From Platycnemis pennipes (Eukaryota; Arthropoda; Insecta; Odonata; Platycnemididae), in assembly GCA_933228895.1 (NCBI GenBank), contig OW121849.1, forward strand, positions 125,864,849 through 125,928,848: 64,000 bases of DNA, given 5' to 3'. Position 1 is the stretch's first letter, and each line of letters starts with the position of its first letter. Position numbers and translations under genes: made by a program. Below the pieces are notes generated by a model. It was not told where the DNA came from. It worked only from the letters and a program-made list of their open reading frames with translations, and searched no databases. Of the stretch, positions 59,462 to 64,000 are shown in pieces.

Positions 59462-59557
59462 TATCTCCTTCACAGCGCCTGGAAAAGACTCACGAAAGAG
59501 ACAGCCAATCAGAGTGCAGCACCCAGCCAGCCTACCGTATATAAGCGAGACAGAAAC
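59462..59557 (+). repeat. Right 96-bp inverted arm with promoter-like boxes
   Basis: Partner of 58650-58745. On the plus strand CCAATCA (59505-59511) precedes TATATAAG (59538-59545) by about 27 bp. It points outward, away from the LINE. The arm starts right after the LINE tail. The arms could be the TIRs of a MITE into which the LINE jumped, or a duplicated promoter. Confidence 0.6.
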
Positions 59558-61008
59558 CATAATGATTTGCTTTGTAATATGAGACTTATGTTTAAGCTCT
59601 ATTCTTACCCGCAAAAAACAAAGAGACGATAATATAGTGAGAAGTGTTCTTCATCAGACAACTATAATATGCACGATTAAATAAAAATTATAAACCTAAA
59701 ACTCGGAACAACATCATATAAAAATGAAGATTTTAACGTAGATTTTTAAAAACTTTCAGAATGGTCCATCAAAATTCAAAACATTTTCATCAAACGACAT
59801 TATTCGACATTAGCGGAAATGGGAAACACGGGGAGTCTGCCGTAGAAACGTGAGGTGAAAACGAGAACTCGGCCAGGAGAAAGATACATAGGCAAGGCCA
59901 ACACAATTTGTATTTGAAAGACGGACGATGTAGAAACGATTAGTGGAGGAAGGACGGAATATTTTATGAATCCCTGCTTTATCAGCCGAGGAGTAGGACC
60001 CCTCCGAAATGTGAGGAGGTGCTTCTCGGACCGTGCCTGCCCCTCGAGAGATTTCGGAGGGGGAATTCAATCTTTTATTTATTTTTGGGCCGGATAATTC
60101 ATTTTTTTCCATCGGGTACTGAACAAAGTGGAAGTTGGTCCTGCACGCATAAATAAAAGGATGAGTGCCCAATAAGAAAAAAAGTGAAGGGATGATGGCA
60201 TGGGAAAGAAAGCACTGTTGGGGGTGTGGGGGGGGGGTTGATTGGGGGATGGGGCGAGACTGTAGGGGGGGAAACGAAATGCAGGTGGGGAGTGAGGGAT
60301 CCCCGTCAGGGGTTCTCGCCATATCTATCGACCTTGAGCCGATGCGCCCTCACTTACATGAGCTCAGGTCACTGCTCGCTTTCGAAGGTTTAAATTTTCC
60401 AACTCGTGGCTCCCATAGCCTCCCACCCATGACCAACTTGAGGACGTCTGCGCCAACGAATCACACCACTCGGATTAAAAAAAGCCTGACTTGGGTTTTC
60501 AGCTGTATTCCGACTCCACAGTCGGGATCAAGCGGAGTCAACCTAGAGCTTAAAAGTCCGTCCTTCAGACGGAATGTAAAGTGGTTGACCCATGAGCGTT
60601 CCAATTTCTAAACAGTGTAAAATTAAACAAATAATTTCAGGCTTAAATTTGTGGAATGCTATCATATTGAATAAGAAAGACAAACTTGAAAAATATTATT
60701 TAAAATGACGGTAATCCGTTGAAACCTTGGTAGGCGGCGGTATAAAATAGTGAGGATAATATTATTGTTCAAGTTTTTCCTTATTCAAAAGGTAAAAAAA
60801 TCTCCTGCCACAATACAGTTAAACCCTCAGCTCTTTCCTCTCGGTCTTACGCAACGATTTACCTAAACAGCCTATGGTAAGGCAATGATCTACTGTCGGA
60901 AAAAGTGGTCGAATTTTATTAATTTTAATTGAAAGATTTTTAGGTTCTGAACTTGTTGAGTTTATCTAGCCAACCTGATATATTCGTCAATCAAATAAAC
61001 AAAATACC
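59558..61008. other. Non-coding stretch with a G-rich patch and an unrecognised frame
   Basis: 60215-60300 is G-rich (GGGGGTGTGGGGGGGGGG). The plus frame 60165-60611 (148 codons) and the minus frame 59810-60322 (170 codons) overlap across it. 60310-60611 is balanced sequence and might be exonic or an old repeat, but the peptide has no domain I recognise. Confidence 0.4.
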
Positions 61009-61092
61009 TATGCCCGAGGCGGGATTTGGGCCCGTGTCCTTTGGGTTGTCATACTGACGAGATACCGCCTTAAGTATCGCGACCTGCTTTGC
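61009..61092 (-). repeat. Possible tRNA-derived SINE head
   Basis: On the minus strand GGCGGTATCTCGTCAGTATGAC is followed by GGGCCCAAATCCCGCC, a degenerate B-box, then TCGGGCATAGG. Weaker than the other SINE heads in the window. Confidence 0.35.
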
Positions 61093-61511
61093 TGGCGTTC
61101 ACAAAACGTTTCGGATATCACTTCGTACAAAGTCAAACGCCTCTATCCTTTTCATTCTCCAATTTCTTGCCATTCTCACTAATCCCATCCACTTTCTCGG
61201 CTAAATTTTCGAGCCGTCTACTTTCCCAATCACTTCATCGTCCACCCGTGTCAATCGACACGATTTTTTCCTCGTCGTTGTATCTGCTTAGTACCAAGGA
61301 GAATCCCATGCTGTTTGAAAATCTTACTTCAAAAGAAAAGAGGAAAGTACAGAAGCGCTCCGAGAGACCATTCAAAGAACTCTTAGGAACACCTTTTGCG
61401 CACCCTCTTAAATCATTTCCAGCGGATAGGCACAGGTTTTCACCGCCTGTGGAGCGGTTGAGCGAACTCAGGTCGAGTGAGAATTGGAATGCCGTCTTGG
61501 AATACGCGTAG
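61089..61511 (+). other. Open frame of 140 codons, no family recognised
   Basis: The Ser/Phe/Leu-rich N-terminal half is followed by a charged part (TSKEKRKVQKRSERPFKELL). The minus strand is also open at 61235-61519. No domain, signal or homologue is recognised, so it may be chance. Confidence 0.25.
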
Positions 61512-62027
61512 AGCAGCATTCAAATCGAATTCCTGGGGGTTCAAGCCTTTCGCTTTGAGGCGTGGCGTTTGACTCCGCTTCAAATCGTAGGAGCTTGAAA
61601 GAAGGCAAGTATCTAACCACAAAACACTCTTAGGCCCTTGTTCGACAACAAATTTCGTGAATTGAAAGGGTGAGTTACTGAAAACGGTTGGCTTTTTACA
61701 CCGGACTTGGACGATTAAAAATTATTTCCCCACGACAGTTCTTCATTTCAGTGGATTTTATTGAAACTGCAACTTCGATCGGGCCCGGATAACTATTCAA
61801 ATCCACGATGCCCATACATTATTCACCTTGAATTCATCAATTTGAACTCTAAAGGAATATGTTTGTGATTAAAAATTCTTTGATTAAGGAGTAGAACTTT
61901 AAAGATAGTATCAATTTATTTTACTATTAAATAATCTCAGTAGTTTTCTATACTTCGATACGTTTCCCAATTCACGTTTGGTGTTCTATCTCGGGTAGAG
62001 TATGTCAAAAGAGATCATAGCACATAG

Positions 62028-62612
62028 AAAAGGTAGATACTTGTCAAAGAACAACCGATTATAATATCTGGTTACACCAAATGCTGTAAAGCGTAGACAT
62101 GGCGATGAAGTGGGCACCTAAAATGCGTCACAGGAATTATAGCAATTTAGGAATGTCAAGCAGTACCCAATATTCTGAAGAACTATTTTCTTACGTACCT
62201 ATCTTAGTTTCACATTATGGTAATTTCATGCCTATTTCCCCATATATTCGCTATCCACCTTCATCTTACAATTTATAATAAATATATATGCCCTTAAGCT
62301 CAACAAAAAAACTTCTGAATTTACTTGTCTCCCATATCAGTAACTCTCGATAATTCTCTGGCCTTTGATAACGTATATTTGACCCATTACAGCAACACGG
62401 AGAACCATCACACGCCCTCATTTGATTCCATTCTTCCCTCTTTATATTTTTTCATTACTTCCTGAGTTTCACAAACTCCACACGTGATAAGTGATTCCAT
62501 GCTATCTACAACACTCTTTATTTTCATACAGACCTGGGGAAAAAAGGCAGGTATTTGTCAAATAACCACCGATTATAATATCTGGTTACACCTAATGCTG
62601 GAAAGATATTTT
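62028..62612. repeat. Pair of ~70-bp direct repeats 510 bp apart
   Basis: 62028-62100 and 62537-62612 share ACCGATTATAATATCTGGTT, TACACC and AATGCTG with few differences (AGGTAGATACTTGTCAAAGA against AGGCAGGTATTTGTCAAATA). They may be two copies of a short dispersed element or the ends of one. Confidence 0.65.
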
Positions 62613-64000
62613 GGTCATTTAAAAATAACCAACGAGTAGAAACAGCACTACTCCAACTACACAGAGCACAGTTTGCAAGCGACCGACCACGCCGCCGAGT
62701 CCTCTGCAGTGTAAGAGTGCAGCATAGGTAGCTCATAAATGGTAGAAATTAATTTGACTGAGCAATTTGATGAATTGGTGAATCTAGAGTAATATTTTCC
62801 ATTGGAGGCAGTGAATGTCAAAAAAGTTCAAATACTGTAAATGACATTGACACAGAAGAAAATGAACACGATGGGATACGCTCATTATGCTCATCACAGA
62901 AAGTAAACAGCGGGCCTTCTTGAAAAAGTGATGGCAGCACATTATATTCCTAAAGCGACCTACTCTGTACGTTTATGTAAGTTATCAAGGGGCACTTGAA
63001 TGCGAATCTCATACCAAATAAAAACCTCAATGTCGACGTAAAATGTAGAATTCAAAAAAATGAAAAAAAAAGAGGAGCAGCAAAACAGACTGAAAAAGTT
63101 CAATTTACATTTTTCGGTTAGATTCATCCGAGGGTTCATCCAATATTTTTTTAAGGAAAAGATCACAATCAGATATGGATTCTGCCAAACAATAACTCTG
63201 TTTCGTCTCCACTTTGATCATCATGTCAAATGGTTATACAATCATTAATGATGTATCTTTTTTCTTCGTCATCGGCCAAAAGAAGCATCGACTCTCTGTG
63301 GACTACCGCTGTCTCTCACACATTCAATGCCCATTAAGGGTGATATATTCTGATGCCATTTGGCTTCCAGCATTTTTCGACTGTTACCTACCGGAAATTC
63401 ACTTTCGCTCGGATTGACGAAAGTAGAATGCATTTACTTTTTATTTAGCAGAATTCAGAATTCAAATTATTACATAAACATTTCGAGATCTCCTAAACTT
63501 TTTTACGATATTCTAAGCAGTTTCAGGATGGTCTCTAATTTTGTCGATAGCTCTCACTACTCAATGCTTAGATAACTCGTTGTTTGAAATCCAATTTGTG
63601 CTACCACTTCCCCTTTCACCAGGGCCAGGAAACCGTGTTTTTTCTAGTTATTTATGCTTAATTTCCATTGCCGGATAGAAATTATTTGCTGCTATAAATA
63701 TTCTCCCGTCAATCGATCATAAAAAGTTCAATGACCACTCTGTGGCTTTAAAAAGTTTTGAACTGCCTGACACGAATGCTTCTTTATTCTTATAGCAATA
63801 CCCATTTCTCAGATCACTAAATGTTTCGTGAAACGCGATGAGAGAAAATAAGAATCTTGAATCAACGGAAATCGGCAAATCTTTCATCGCTTTCATCTCC
63901 AAGGGGGAGTTCTCTGTTGAAAGATATACACCAAAATGAATACGATAGGTCGTAAAACTAGGCCTTTACAATTAAATTACTTAACAAGCAAGCTTGTCAC
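62613..64000. other. AT-rich non-coding stretch
   Basis: No gene recognised. Open frames at 62960-63575 on both strands are short and Phe/Ile-rich. Confidence 0.5.

Noticed and set aside
59810..60322. 170-codon frame on the minus strand
   Set aside because: It runs through a G-rich patch, competes with a plus-strand frame, and shows no domain.

Overview
The window looks like intergenic or intronic DNA from a large, repeat-rich eukaryotic genome, most likely an arthropod. The signs are long AT-rich non-coding stretches with no operon structure, tRNA-headed SINE-like repeats, a Tc1/mariner-type transposon, 5'-truncated non-LTR retrotransposons, long fold-back elements and simple-sequence tracts. 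The arthropod call rests on element types I recognise from memory and is an inference. I found no host protein-coding gene I can name. Nearly all recognisable coding sequence belongs to mobile elements, and most of it is broken.

Layout. 1-16 kb is mostly unique AT-rich DNA, interrupted by a strongly purine-skewed GC-rich block (about 7.6-9.8 kb) and smaller G-rich blocks (11.5-11.75 and 13.0-13.7 kb). At 16.1-17.6 kb a truncated LINE copy carries a nested 911-bp terminal-inverted-repeat (TIR) element. A SINE lies at 18.5-18.8 kb and a solo LINE tail at 19.5-19.7 kb. At 22.23-23.59 kb is a complete-ended but dead mariner-like element with TA ends. 23.6-31 kb is mostly featureless, with a GC-rich block at 27.0-27.5 kb and a SINE head near 27.8 kb. 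At 31.3-33.9 kb, degenerate local repeats of about 0.4 kb are interrupted by the best LINE copy of the window, with a readable reverse-transcriptase C-terminal half. 34-38 kb holds several SINE heads, an RTE-like tail, a LINE tail crumb, a GC-rich island and a decayed LINE end. A near-perfect 603-bp palindrome sits at 39.41-40.02 kb. 42.5-43.1 kb is a CpG-rich island, and 43.9-44.4 kb is another decayed LINE end. The most striking object is a 2.8-kb fold-back element at 46.69-49.49 kb, whose arms of about 1 kb are built of ~138-bp tandem units containing AGGTCA direct repeats. GC-rich islands follow at 51.0-51.6, 54.9-55.5 and 56.5-57.5 kb. At 58.65-59.56 kb a LINE end lies between two 96-bp inverted arms that each carry an outward CCAAT plus TATA arrangement. 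The last 4 kb has unrecognised reading frames and a dispersed repeat pair.

How the parts relate. One LINE family (L2/CR1-like by its RT motifs and tandem-repeat rather than poly-A tail) is present at least five times. Its 3' end always has a short hairpin followed, where preserved, by GATGTA-type repeats. The mariner-like element (TACAGGGTG ends) and the giant fold-back (TACAGAGTG ends) both have Tc1/mariner-like TA termini, so a related transposase could have mobilised both; this is inference. The GC-rich islands could be promoter or first-exon regions of host genes, but the sequence alone does not show it.
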